Source: Erythrophleum ivorense (taxonomy: Eukaryota; Streptophyta; Magnoliopsida; Fabales; Fabaceae). From it: a DNA stretch of 64,000 nt. Where the stretch lies: assembly GCA_026724425.1 (NCBI GenBank), contig JAIUCV010001127.1, forward strand, positions 62,001 to 126,000, in the 5' to 3' direction. The translations under genes were made by a program, and so were the position numbers. Of the stretch, positions 33,931 to 46,380 are shown piece after piece. The notes beneath the pieces were generated by a model. It saw nothing but the letters and a program-made list of their open reading frames with translations. It was not told the DNA's origin and searched no databases. The number at the start of each line of letters is the position of its first letter. Position 1 is the stretch's first letter.

Positions 33931-36900
33931 TGTGAACATCATATTTTGTCCGGATATACTCTAAAAATAAAGATAAAATTAAGCTAATAAAAAAATAGAA
34001 AAAAAAAATAAAAAAAAATCAATAGGTCATTTCAGCTTAATAAACTCAAAAAAAAAATCACAGGAAAAAGAACTCAAAAATAAAATTAAAATTAAAAAAA
34101 AGAGAAGAAGTAAAAGCCCATTAATCCAAAGTTGAAACAAAAACAAGAATCAAAGAGGGAGTAACAAAAATCCAAAACAAATGGAATTAAAAAAAAATAA
34201 AATCAAAAATCAAGAGAGACTAGAGAAAGAAAAGAAAAAAATGAATTAAAAATAAAAATAAAAAAGGCTAAAAGCAGATAAAGTAAAAGAAACCAAAAAA
34301 AAAAATTAAAAGAATAGTAATTAAAAAAATTCATCAAAAAAAAGACTACAAAAAATGTCAAAATAATATAAATTTAAAAAGGGGAAACCTAAAGCAAAAA
34401 AAAAAGGATTAAGATTTTAGGGCTTAATTCAGATGAGCCCAAACTAAAGCAAAATAAAAATAAAAAAAGGAGGGGCAAAACAAAAAAAAAATTCAGCTCA
34501 ATCCAAAGCCCCAACCACTAGAGTCTAAAAAGAAAAGACTTCCAGCCCAATCTCAAGCCCAAAACAAAAAAAAAACATTTGAACCTAAACAAAATTATTG
34601 GAGAAAAATAAAGCCCAACCCAGAATCCGTTTTGATTAAACCTTACCCAGCAGTCCCTTTGGTCCCAGCTCCATCGGGTCCTCTGGCAGACACAGACAAA
34701 AAAATACGGACAGAGGCAGAAAAGAAAAAAAAGCAACAGACACAGGATAAAGGAGGGGGACAGACGCATCAGAGGAAATACGGATGGACACACAGAGGAA
34801 CGGACAGAAAAGAGGACCCTGAGCACAGAAAGAGGGAGGAGGGAGCAGGAGAAAAGGAAAAAAAGCGCAACAAGAAAAGGGGACATACACAAAGAAAAAG
34901 CGTTAGAGTGAGGGGGTCTGGGGTTTTAGAGACGGAGAACCAGAAAAGAGAGGAGAAGGGTGCGAGAGAGACAGAGGGGAAGCGAGGGGACTTTCGGATT
35001 GAAGAAAATGGAGAGGAGAAGGAGAGAGACGGAGGATCAAGGGTGAAAGGAGGTTTGGGATTTTCGGATTGAAAAGGACTCAGAGAGAAGGAGACTGATA
35101 GACAAAAAGGGAGAAGTGAGAAGAATAAACGAGAAATCTAGGGTCGGATACAGAAGGGAAGCGAGGGAGGAAGCGAGAGATCGAGGGAGAAAAGGAGATT
35201 CAAGAAAATAGAAGCAGAAAGGAGAAAGGGAGTTGGCTTCGAATTGAGGGGCAGAGAGAATGAAAAATTGAGAGGAAGAAAGGGGAGGCTGGAGATTTTC
35301 AGATTGAAAAGAGAGACCAAGAAGGAGAGAAGAAAATAAAAACAAAGAGAGGCTGAGCAAGAGAACAGAACTGTGAATAAGAGAATACCGGGCACGAGAA
35401 TGATGGCAGAGAAAGAAGATTAAGACCATCGGAAGGCATCTACAACTCAGTCAAATAAACAAGCCTCAAGAGATCTGAAACCATTTCTGTGTTCAATCGA
35501 AAAGTTTAGATGTATTCCTCTTAGGTTCTGTTTCCAGAAGGTATATTTCTTCCATGCTCTTTCTTCACCTGTTAGCTCATATATTATTTGTCCTTAATTT
35601 CTATGTTGGCTGAGAATCATTCTAGGTTAGAGTAGGGATTTGGACCCACGAATTGAATAAGACTTTTTTTGGGAATGTTCCTCTGTTTAGTAGTTAGCTT
35701 CTGATGAGAAATTTTTTATGCGTGTCTCGTTTTGTTAGTTAGATATGATTTTGAGGCTTCACTCTATGTAGATTGTGGATTTGCGTTGAATAGCTAGATT
35801 TTGGTTGTTTGTATCTGGATCTATATGCTGATTCCTTCATGAATAAATATGGTTGGACTAGTTAATAGCTTTTGCTACTATCTTGTCATGTTGCTTTGTT
35901 GTGATCACGAATAGTCACGGTTTATTGGTTACGCAGTCATAAGTTGCATTTGGTTCTTGACTTCTGCTTCGCATGTGTGTGTGCTTTGATATCCATGATT
36001 AGGATGCTATAACTGTATTGTGGATAAGAGGATACAAGTTTTAGACCTTTGCTCCATTGGTTGGGGATTTGCACTTATGGGTGTTTGGGAGTTTCTTCAT
36101 GGAATAAGAATTAAGTTCATAGCTCTTTTCTGATCCTTCTATAAATAGCAATACTGGTTATGATTACTAGGGTTGCCTCAATGTTGACCATAGAATTTTT
36201 GTCACACGTTTTAATTAGAACTCTATTTGATGATGTTTAGTGACTTTGGTTGGCTATTCTCTTTGAGTATTTGGGATAATAATTGTTAATTATTGTTGAC
36301 TATTGTTTGCACAAATGATTTTAAGTCAATCTATGTTGTCCTTGTAATTGGGCTTTGATTATGAAGTTGATGTAGTTCTTAGAGGTAGTCCCCATTCTCA
36401 TTGTCATTTACCTTTTGTTGCATATGAGCCGCGTATTGGGAGAGGTTCATTGGGAGCCAAACAAGGACTGAAGAGACGGCCAAGAGGGAGCTTCACTGGT
36501 TCATCTTTTGCTATAAATGTTTCATGTAATATGACATATAGGAATTGATTGAGCGCATACAAAACACACGATCACCGAATTTTATATGCTTGTAAATATC
36601 ATCATGTTACCTTCATTGTATTAGCTTTTATTTTTATTTTTTATTTTTTTTAAGAATTTGTCGTGTGAGATTTTTTTGTCCCCTCAGACGAATAAGAGTT
36701 AAACCAAATGGTCATGTGTGGCAATAAAGCCTTCTTGTTACCTTTTGGGTCTCAAATTTACACTTCAATAGGTTTTGGGTTTTCTTTCTATAAAAAAAAA
36801 GATTTCCAAAAAAAAAGAGATAGGATAAAACAAGAAACAAAAGAAAAAAAACAAGAACGAAAAGAAGAAGGTTTACAAGTTAAATAAATTTTCAAATTCA

Positions 36901-38559
36901 AAACTAAAATTTAAATAATCAAGATTTTAAATTCCCATTTCAAAAAAAAAAACAAGAATTGATTTTCCCTTTGGTAGACTTTTGGATTTTCTTCCAACTT
37001 TAGTTTGATAACCAAAATAAAAAAAAATAAAAAAAACAATAATAAGAAAACCAAAAACAAAAACAAAAAAATAAGAAAAACAAAACAATAAGAAAACCAA
37101 AAAGGAAGATAAAATCAACAAGGAAAAAAAAACAAAAAAAAAAAACAATCACAAACAAAACAAAGGTAAACAAAAAAAATAGAATAAAACAAAACACAAA
37201 ATAAAAATTAACCAAGAAAAAGGGAAGAAACAAATTTAAACATAAAAAAAATAAAACACAAACTAAAAACTAAGAAAAACCTAAAAAAACAAAAAAAACA
37301 ACAAATAGAAAACAAGGAAAAAAATATAATAACAAAACAAAGTATTATAATATATATATTATATATCAACAAAATAAAAAGATCAATAACACAAAATCAA
37401 TAAAAAATTAAAACCTAAAAAAAACAAAACAAAAACAAAAAAAATAACAACAAAGAACAATCGAAAAAACAAGGGAGAAAAGTGAATCAAAAATCAAGAA
37501 AATAAAAAGAAAACAAAAACTAAAAAATTAAAAGACAATGCAAAACAAAGACAAAAATAGAATTGAAAAAAAAAGGAACAACCAAAAAAGGAAAAAAGTG
37601 AATCAAAAATCAAGAAAACAAAAAATAAAAACAAAAACAAAAAAAATTAAAACAAGGGATAATAAAAACAAAAACAAAATAAAACAAAGAACAAAAAAAG
37701 GATAATAGAAACAAAAACAAAAATTGAATGAAAAGCAAAAAAAAAATGATAAGAAAAAGAGAGAAAAAATTGAAAAGGCAAGAAAAGTAAAATTAAATTT
37801 CCCTTTAGCAAATTAAAACACATCAACCAATTTTAAAACTTGTTTTATTTGTTAAAGGAAAAAGTAATTTTTATTTTCTTTATGTTTTCACAAAAAAAAA
37901 TAAAAAAAATAAAAAAAAACAAAAACAAAATAAAACAAAAAAGAACAAAACAAAACAAAACAAAAAAAATACAAAACAACAAAACATCAACCAAATCTCT
38001 ACTCGAACTATGTGGACTTTGATCCCTTTCAAAGGGTACGTAGGCTCTAGGCTTTCATCCTACGTCAAATCCGTTTTTGTAAATAAAATGTTTCTCTTTT
38101 AATTTCATTCCTTTCCTTCTTATTTTAATTCTTGAATTTCTTTATATTTTATTTTAATATTGATTTCCTTTCTTTTTCTACCTTTAATTTTATTTCCTTT
38201 AATTTCTTTATTCTTATTTTACATGTGATTTGTTAGGGAGAATTAAAATAGAATTAAGATCATTTTATTTTCGCACAACTAATTTAGGGTAACTATTCTT
38301 AAGAATGGTGTAGTGGGGTGCCTAACACCTTCCCCACTCACAACTGACTCCCGAATCCAAATCTGTTTCATAGACCATCTTATTTAAAAAAGGTTTTTCC
38401 AAAATTTTGCCTTTTCAAAAAATAAAATTTTGGTGGCGACTCCTGAACCCTACCTAATCTTATTTTAATTTTGATTTCGTTTCTCGATTTCATTTGAAAA
38501 TCGAATTTTTTCCTTTTATTTGATTATGGCGTCACACGGTCGCATTTTCGGGTGTGACA
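33931..38559 (+). mobile_element. Ogre-like solo LTR (4629 bp)
   Basis: It starts TGTGAACATC and ends GGTGTGACA, matching the minus strand of 1390-6165. Flanks are TTACT (33926-33930) and CTACT (38560-38564), a 5-base duplication with one mismatch. Unit 1 of the tandem duplication shows the site without insertion. No internal region adjoins it, so it is a solo LTR left by recombination between the two LTRs of a full element. The content is A-rich (about 36780-37990) and GA-rich (about 34640-35430); predicted frames there are compositional. Solo LTRs of this size are notable. Confidence 0.82.
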
Positions 38560-39039
38560 CTACTTCGTAATTGCTTGACTATATTTTGTGCCTTTGCTAA
38601 TGAATTTACTGTGAAAGATGAGAATAGAGGTAATACATATAGCATATATAACCCTTTTTTTAAAAATAGAAAAAGAAATTTTATTAAAAAGAAAAAAAAT
38701 ATGACTTAGTAGAGGATAAGATATCTTTAAAGTAGAAAAAATAAGAAAGGTCTTATAAAGCTTATTAAGAAGTCTTTGGTACACTATGTCATGACCTTTG
38801 GTATTTTGAATGTTAGGTGACATTCAAAATATTTGTCTTTAGCATACTAGTGTCATACAAAATATCAAAGTGTTATATGATGATACCATTTTGAATGATA
38901 TCTCATACCATCTAAAAATCATGAGAATTTCACATCCCACTTTTTTCAACTTTATTAACTATTATAAAAAAATCACTTTATCTTTTTTTATGATAATTTT
39001 TTATTCTCATTCTTTAAACACGAGCATCCTAAATACTAT

Positions 39040-39282
39040 TGGCTTAGAGCACCAAAAGAAAAAAAAAACTCTGAGGAAAAAATGCTTCTTCTTTTTTGAT
39101 TAGTGCTTGATACAAGAAGTGAGAACTATTTATACTAGTCTCATGGTAGACAAAAATTTAATTCGAGATAGGGGTTACAAGCCACTTATTACAGGGGTTT
39201 TATGCTATTTATTCTTGCTAGTTATAGCTTTGTAACATTGGTGGCTATTCACGGCAATTATGGTTCTGTTTCTTTTGTTTCA
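39040..39282 (-). repeat. 3' LTR of the antisense gypsy element
   Basis: 243 bp, pairs with 42357-42582 and carries a small A-rich insertion near its left end. The pol frame runs into it at ~39283. Confidence 0.82.
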
Positions 39283-40621
39283 TCCTCGGTCAAGAAAGTG
39301 CACTTCTTCATATTGGCATAAAGCTTCTGGTCGCACAAAGCTTGCGAGACTTGTTGTAGCTGCTCTAAATGCTCTTCTTGATTCTCACTATAAATAAGAA
39401 TATCATCAAAGTAAACAACAACAAACTTGCCAATGAAGGGGCGAAATACCTGGTTCATTAGTCGCATGAACGTGCTAGGAGCATTGGAAAAACTGAAGGG
39501 CATCATAACCCACTCGTATAGTCCATCTCTGGTTTTAAAAGTAGCCTTCCACTCATCCCCTGGTCGAATTCTGATTTGATGATATCCATTACGTAAGTCA
39601 ATTTTGGAAAAGGTAATAGCACTATGTAACTAGTCTAACATGTCATTGAGCCGAGGTATCAGAAATCAATACTCGATGGTGATCTTGTTCACTGCTCGAC
39701 AATCAACACCCATTCTCCAACTCCCATCCTTCTTAGATACTAGAAGAATAGGCATAGCACAAGGGCTTATACTTTCACAAACCAAGCCTTTTTTCAATAA
39801 CTCTTCAACTTGTCATTGGACTTTAGCATGCTCCTGAGGACTCATTTTGTAGGCAGGCTTGTTTGGAATGATAGCTCCAGGAATGAAGTCAATAGCATGT
39901 TAGATATCTCTCATAGGAGACAATCCCAATGGAATGTCATTTGGTATCACATCCAAACACTTGGCAAGTAGCTGCTGAACATCTAGTGGGTAGTAGTTCC
40001 GACGTTTGATTCAAGCATTATAACCAAACTCATAGATTGGGCTTCTAACTTGGTCACCTTGAACTACTCCTTGGCAACTAGGGACACAAGTGGTTTGGCA
40101 TCTTTCTTGCCTTGAGTAAGTTCATCAGGTGACAAAGGTGCTAGCTTGATCTTTGCACCGTCTTTCATGAAAGAATAGGTATTTGCATGCCCATCATGCA
40201 AAGCACAATGATCATATTGCCAAGGCCTTCCCAACAAAAGGTGACATGCATCCATGGGAACAACATCACATAAAACTTCATCATAATACTTTTTCCTAAT
40301 AGAGGAAGCAACAAGACATTGTTTGGAAACTTTTACATCACTTCCTTTATTAAGCCATTGAAGCTTATAAGGATGTGGATGATCTTGCGTTAGTAGTTTC
40401 AACTTTTCCACCATGTAGCTGGATACCACATTTTCACAGCTTCCATTGTCAATGATGATGTCACAAACTTTCCCTTGAGTGGTGCAACGAGTGTGGAAGA
40501 TGTTGTGACGTAACCAGCGCTCCTCTTTTGTGGGCACTGTGTACAAACTCCATCTAATCACTAGCAGTTCTCCTTGATATAGAGAAATAAACTCTTCATC
40601 ATATACTGGTTTGTCAAACAC
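39283..40621 (-). pseudogene. Protease and truncated RT of the antisense gypsy element
   Basis: On the minus strand, 40621-40064 is open and contains a retroviral-type aspartic protease. The active site reads IIIDNGSCENVV (DNG in place of DSG), followed later by a HLLLGRPWQYD segment typical of plant Ty3/gypsy proteases. Downstream, with stops, come RT pieces: KKDGSWRMG, FLIPRL, KIDLRNGYHQI, FSNAPSTFMRLMNQ and the catalytic VVYFDDILIYSE at about 39410. RT ends at the KKCTFL position against the LTR at 39283. Stops and the deletion make it inactive. Confidence 0.85.
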
Positions 40622-41640
40622 AGGCTCTTCCTCTTGCTCTTCTTCAGATACTTCATAAGCTTGCTCTTCAATAATAGTGACAACCCTGCAGTTAAGGCAG
40701 TTTGCAACAATGTGGCCAAACCCTTGGCATTTGAAGCATTTAGGTGCTTTGGAATTCGATTCCTTAGCAACCTTTGGTGGTGCCTTGCTTGAGGAACTTG
40801 GTTGAGGTTTGCTAGAGGAGCTAGGTTGCTAAGATTGTGCCTTACGGGCATTAGGAAAACTTTTGAAGGAAGAAGGTTGAAATGAAGGCCTTCTAGCATC
40901 TTCTTTTCAACTCAAATAGCTAAAGAGATTACGTCATCTAAAGTCTAATACTATTGAAGCTGGACTTGGTGGCTAATGTCAGCAAACAATATGGTGGCTG
41001 ATGTCAGCATTCAATGCACTAAGGTAGCGGGCTATTGTCTGCTTCTCCTTCTCTTGGATATCACACTTCATCATGAGCCTTTCAAATTCTTTAGTAAACT
41101 CCTTTACAGACAAGGTCTTTTGGCAAAGATTCTGCAGCTGGATAAAGGTATCTTAGTAATAATGATCTGGTAGGAAATTTTGGGTCAATTCACGACGCAT
41201 CTTCTCCCATGCTTGAATCTTGCGTTTTCCTTCTCGTTCATGCTTTAGCTTAAGGTTCTCCCACCATATAGAGGCATGCTTGTTAAGCTTGATGGCTACA
41301 ATCTTGACTTTCTGGTCTTCTGGTATCTCCTTGTATTCAAAAACTCGTTCGACAATTTGAAGTCAATCTACAAACTCATCTGGCTATAGTTTTCCTTCAA
41401 AGTTTGAAATTTCTACTTTGATATCATTACTCCAGAAGGTTGGTCTTCGCAGACAGCAATTTGTAGAACTACTACTGTCAGTGTCAACTTCTCCTTGTGT
41501 CTTGTCGTGCATCTAATTGAGCTCGTTGGACATCTATAATTCCCTGCATAACTTCAATTAGACGTCTCAAGTCTTCAATCTTAACTTCATGTACTGGTCG
41601 ACATCATGGTGGCATTTTGACTAGACTGCAGTGTCAGTGC
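40622..41640 (-). pseudogene. gag of the antisense gypsy element
   Basis: Minus-strand translation gives gag-like helices (FTKEFERLMMKCDI and nearby, about 41040-41120) and a perfect CCHC zinc knuckle CFKCQGFGHIVANC at about 40690-40735. An acidic stretch then leads into the protease. Several stops and frame changes are present. The knuckle binds RNA in the intact protein. Confidence 0.78.
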
Positions 41641-41668
41641 TTAGAGAAAAGAACACAATCATCAAAAT

Positions 41669-41990
41669 ATAGGGGTAGAATGGTAATTATTAAAAGTATA
41701 GGAGTAAAATTAGAATTTCAAAAAATTTAGGGGTGGAAAGGTAATTTGGAAAAATATGGGGACAAAATAGGATTTTGAAAAGTTAAGGGTCATAGTGTAA
41801 TTTCAAAAAAAAATTAGGGGTCAAAATAAAATTATGAAAAGTTTAGGGGCTGATGTGTAAATAAGAAAAATTTTAGGGGGTTCAAACTATAATTTTAAAA
41901 AATTTAGCTATCAAAATGAAAATTATGGAAAGTTTAGGGGTTGAAATGTAAATAAAAAAATTTAGGGGTCAACTTGTAATTTTAGAAACT
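41669..41990. repeat. Degenerate ~30-bp repeats in the gypsy leader
   Basis: About 11 diverged units of 28-32 bases each carry a form of ttaggggtcaaaatgtaatt followed by an A-run. They lie in the untranslated leader (minus orientation) between the 5' LTR and gag. No coding potential. Confidence 0.75.
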
Positions 41991-42356
41991 CTGGTTGACT
42001 GGTCAATGTGACGTGGCAAGTTTGACTCATGGCAGTCTCTAGATGTTTGAGCTATCGCTGACTGGACAGGTCAGATGACGTCATCGTCTTCAACCTCCAA
42101 CAAACACGTGGAGTGTGTGGGATTTTGGTTGTGGCGCATGAAGGAACATGAGTGCGTTTTACGGAGGCAGGTGACTCCTTTCCAGGGTTTTCTGACCTTC
42201 TGAGCACAATGGCTACGTCCGTTTGGTTGAAAAATGACTGGAACTAGGAGTTTTGAGGGTGGCAGTGACCTCCTCTGTTAGCAACTATGTGTACTCCAAT
42301 TCCAAGCCATTTTCCAGGCAGTTCCTTGTCTCTGGAACCTACTCTAAGACCAAAAC

Positions 42357-42582
42357 TGGCTTAGAAAACTTTGAGGAAAAAATGCTTCTTCTTTTTTTAT
42401 TAATGCTTGATACAAGAAGTGAAAGCTATTTATACTAGTCTCATGGTAGATAAAAATAAAATTCAAGATGGGGGTTACAAGCCACTTATTATAGGGGTTT
42501 TATGCTATTTATTCTTGCTAGTTATAGCTTTGTAACATTGGTGGCTATTCATGGCAATTATAGTTCCGTTTCTTCTGTTTCA
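42357..42582 (-). repeat. 5' LTR of the antisense gypsy element
   Basis: 226 bp with TGGCTTAGA and TGTTTCA ends on the plus strand. On the minus strand the next bases include TGGTCTTAGAG, similar to an initiator-Met primer site. Confidence 0.82.
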
Positions 42583-43035
42583 ACTATGGACTTCTCTACT
42601 ATGGTATATATCTAAGATACCATGAAATGTGAAAAAACAAGGTACCAAATAAGATGTATGATAGAAAGGGTTTTATCAAGAGAAAAATAGAAGAGCATGA
42701 AACTTAAGGATAATATATTCAAACTCACATTCTCCTTGAACACTTGCAAGAAATGTTTCCTAAATACCATGACAAGAAGGGATAGATGATATAGATTTTG
42801 AAGCTAAATGGTGTATCAAGCCTCATCTATAAAAAAGAAGCATAAGAACTAGTATGTACACAAATTAACTAGACAAGAAATCCTATAGCTAGGATGAAAC
42901 TCAAGTTATGTTATATGAAGTAGAGACTTTAATATGTACATAGAACAATATAAGAAGTATTGACACTATCACAGATATGTGATGCAATAAAATCTGCAAT
43001 GTCTAGTTATTTCTTATTTGAAGTATCATTTATAT

Positions 43036-44627
43036 ATGACAAATCTTATCTATGTATAGATCTTTTGCCTAAATTCAAATCTTTTAGATTTGATGGAACA
43101 ATTTTTCCCAAAAAAAATTATTAGGAGAAGACGATAACACAACTTTTCTCTATCATGTCATGAGGAAAATAAAAGATAAGCAAACTAATTTGAAAGAAAT
43201 GAGAATTACATCTAAGGATATGAATTTTATAATATTTATCCTAAAAGATCTATTATTACTAGTGATAACTTTATTTTAAACTAGTGATAACAAGTCTTTC
43301 AAAATAAGTATTACAGATTTAAAGTCTCTAGATGTAACTTTTCCTTAAAAGAAAGATGCAAAACTCAATAAAAGCCCTAGTTCTCATGTATATTTCCCTA
43401 GCCTTGTTATGAGAGATAAAGACTTCGGTCTTGATTAAAGCCCATCAATATTGTTGATCCTCTCTTAGACGTGTCATCTAATCTATTTCTTTTAATTTTA
43501 TTTAAAAAAATTGTGATATGTCTACAATAAAAAAAAAAAAGAAAATACTAGACCCAAAAAATAAAAAATAAAAAGCAAATGGAAGAAGTTGCACTAAGAT
43601 AAAACTTTTTAATACAATTAAATTCATAAAAGGTATTTGCCAAATCTAGGTATCACCAAAAGTGGAATAATAAAAAAAGTAGAATGAGGGATGAAAGGTA
43701 TTGTATTATTTACATAATTATATATTTTTAATGTTGTTCTTAATATTAATTAAATTAAATTTATACAATTTTTTTTTAAAGAGTAGCTCCTAAATGGGCT
43801 TATGTTGGTTCATGACTAGAGATATTCATAGGGCCTGAAAATTTGATAAATCTGGCTCTACCTGGCCAAATTAGACTGAGTTGGGTTGTAATCATAAATA
43901 TTTTTTATTTTTTATTAAAAAATAACTTTTTGAACATTTTAAAAAACATAAAATTAGTAATTAAATATTTAACATTCATTAATATTTATTTGTTGTATTA
44001 AAATTTTAATATATAAAATTAAAAAATATAATTATTATTAGTTCAACAATGATTAAACTACAATAATATTAATAAATAATAAATTAATATTTTTACAAAT
44101 TCAATCACTAGTTTAGTTTTAAAAATATTAAAAGCAAATTGATAGTTTGATTAAATGCATTAAAGTGTGTGTGAATCTTTTAATAAAAAATTAAATTATA
44201 GCAATTTTTATATTTTAAACTAATAAAAAAATAGTAAAAATTATTTTACTTCTCACTCTTTTACATAAATTTTAATTTTTTTTCTTGTATTATAATTTAT
44301 ATATTTTTTATTTGTTTGCCAATATATATATAATTTTTGAGCACCCACCAAGCACCCGAAGCCTCAGAGCTATATATATATAATTAGAGGAAAAAGCTTA
44401 ACATATGATCAAGGAGAATTTGCTTTCATGAAAACGACATACCACAATGGCTGTAATATACATTGGGTCATAATGTCATAATCAAATTGTAGAGGACATA
44501 ATTTTGAACGGAATTAAAATAAGTATACATAAAATTTGATTGGTCGGTTCAAGAATTTCTTAAGTATTCTTCCCTGTCTCTGTTGCTTGTACTCTGCTAT
44601 TACTAAGAGAACTCAGAATAGAAAATG
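43036..44627. other. AT-rich spacer with a small MITE
   Basis: No gene is recognised. The MITE at 43201-43342 is listed separately. Near 43800-43910 there is a sequence like those found at the ends of short plant elements (gagatattcatagggcc), but no partner end was found. Confidence 0.4.
43201..43342. mobile_element. Short TIR element (142 bp)
   Basis: The ends are inverted: GAGAATTACATCTAAGGA at left and, in reverse complement, AAAAGTTACATCTAGAGA at right. Interior motifs (ctattactactag, aaatccttcaaa-like) resemble the element at 54158-54342, suggesting one family. Target duplication not resolved. Confidence 0.5.
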
Positions 44628-45053
44628 CAGTGAATTGAAGAATGTAATAGAGGGAGACGGTGGTGCTGATGCATGAGAGGATTTGAAATTCCCTCTTTTG
44701 AAAGATCTTACACTGGAAGATCCCCGAAATCTTCTCTGAATTTCCTCAGAAAGCTATCATCCGAGGTGGCCATCTTTGAAGAGTAGGTTGGAAAGACTGT
44801 CCCTTGTGTGAAAGTACAAAAATTGAAGATCATGTCACTGACAGTGAAAAGAAGATTATGTTCCCAAACTTGAAATATATAACACTTGAGAAGTTGCCAA
44901 GACTTGCTGCTGTCTGCCAAGGGTTTAAGTTGCACATAGTGGAGTTTTGCAGAGTGCTGGTACATGAATGCCCAAAATTTGTGCCAATTCAGCGTGCAAG
45001 TACCGCTTGGAGTCCAGAAGTAACTAATATTCTTACTTTGTACTTCTTTTTAT
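44628..45053 (+). pseudogene. LRR fragment of a CNL gene
   Basis: Pieces in shifting frames match the C-terminal LRR region of plant CNLs: ELKNVIEGDGG (~44635), FPLLKDLTLEDPRNLL (~44690), PSLKSRLERLSLV (~44770), then a longer open piece with MFPNLKYITLEKLPRLAAV and HECPKFVPIQ (44860-45000). At least two frameshifts or stops break it. It is on the same strand as the CNL at 23066, which lacks LRRs. It may be the separated 3' part of that gene or the remnant of another copy. It cannot be translated as one protein. Confidence 0.7.
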
Positions 45054-46380
45054 GAAGATTGGCAAATTTGTAAATTTAAATAAATTTATAAAAAAATAAA
45101 TTTATAATGTAAACTCATATTATAAAATTATAAGAGTTTAAATTTGTTACTAATTACATATAAAATATAATATATAAAAAAATTATTTAATATAATTCAA
45201 CTTATACTAATTTTTTTAAAAAAATTATTTATATTTTATAATTCATATTTTTCAATATAAAAATTTTAATCAAATTCATATGTAAATATTATTTTTATGT
45301 CATTCTTTACTATATTTAAAAAAAAAATTCTTTTTTAAGCTCAATTTAACTTAACTATATAGTAACTCATCAAACTCGATTAAAAAAATATTGAATTAAT
45401 CAAGTTTATATGAGTCAAAAAAAAATTAAACTAATTTTATATCAAGTTTGAGTTTACAAATAGGTTAATACAATTTTTTTAAATAAAAGTTTAAACTCAC
45501 TAAAATCAGAGAATCAATTCATGAGTTTAATAATAATGCTTTCCATACTACAAATCCATTTTATCTTTTGTTTGGTAATATTTACTTGATCCTAGGTGCA
45601 TATTTAATGCTTCTCATTTTTAACATGTTTCCGTTTTTTTTTAATATCCTTTGTTTATTTAACCTAATTAACTTTGGTCTAATGAATTTATTCTTTTTTT
45701 ATGCTCTACATATCTACCTACATGTAAGTTCAAAAATAAATGAGATCTTGCATTTGCATTTAATAAAATATTCCTTTATAGTTATTTATATGTATCTATT
45801 TGCACATATTTTTTTTGTAATATAACTTATATACTATTATATATAGAACCCAAAAAAAAAAAACTAAGGTTTAGTTTATCCACTATAGTGATCTTGTGGT
45901 GCTACCAAAAATAATATTTGAATCATTTGTATACTATTTTATACGACAATTAATAATAATTCTAACAATAAAAGCTCACAGATATGAAGACTATTTTTTT
46001 TTCCATGCATTCTATATTTCCATGTTTTAGCATGATTCTAGCATAATAAATATAAACAATTAAGTTGCTAAGAAATCTTATATTCTAATGTACAAATTTA
46101 AGCAACCAAATTAATGAATTTAATGTGTTAACTTGTATTTCTTCAATAAATGCCAAATAAAAGATGCTATTTCTCTACGTGAAAGAAGCATTTAATAAAA
46201 CGAAGCTGGTATAAATGTTACAGAAAAACAACCTCAAGTCTCATCCAAAATGTGAGAAATTTGGTTCTATTTGATGATTTGATCTTTTTTTTCTTTTCCT
46301 GAACATTCCACGGAACTCAAACTAACTTTTTTTCCTCGGTTCACTCCCTGCAATACAAAGACTTGTAAGGAAGTTTGTGT
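45054..46380. other. AT-rich spacer or intron between LRR fragments
   Basis: Very AT-rich with no recognised feature. The frame at 45568-45825 is a Phe/Leu/Ile-rich by-product of composition. It could be an intron or intervening repeat between two LRR exons. Confidence 0.45.

Larger units (their letters stand above)
39040..42582 (-). mobile_element. Deleted Ty3/gypsy element, antisense, TSD ACTAT
   Basis: Short LTRs (39040-39282 and 42357-42582) start TGGCTTAGA and end TGTTTCA on the plus strand. A perfect ACTAT duplication flanks the element (39035-39039 and 42583-42587). Read on the minus strand it has a leader, gag, protease and the first part of RT. The pol frame then runs directly into the 3' LTR, so the rest of RT, RNase H and integrase are deleted. 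The LTRs differ at about 15 of 212 aligned bases by eye (~7%) plus indels, older than the element at 25971. Unit 1 of the duplication has the empty site. Confidence 0.88.
33286..43035. repeat. Tandem duplication, unit 2 (with two insertions)
   Basis: Homology to unit 1 begins near 33286 (ccaaatccactttttag) and ends near 43035. It is interrupted by the Ogre-like solo LTR (33931-38559) and the deleted gypsy element (39040-42582). Both insertion points are uninterrupted in unit 1, at about 32440 and 32940. Confidence 0.8.

Noticed and set aside
34518..35429. Lys/Arg/Glu-rich frames in the solo LTR
   Set aside because: Same purine/pyrimidine block as in the other LTR copy; no shared protein.
45568..45825. 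Phe/Leu/Ile-rich frame that looks like a membrane protein
   Set aside because: AT-rich composition alone gives such frames; no start context or homology.
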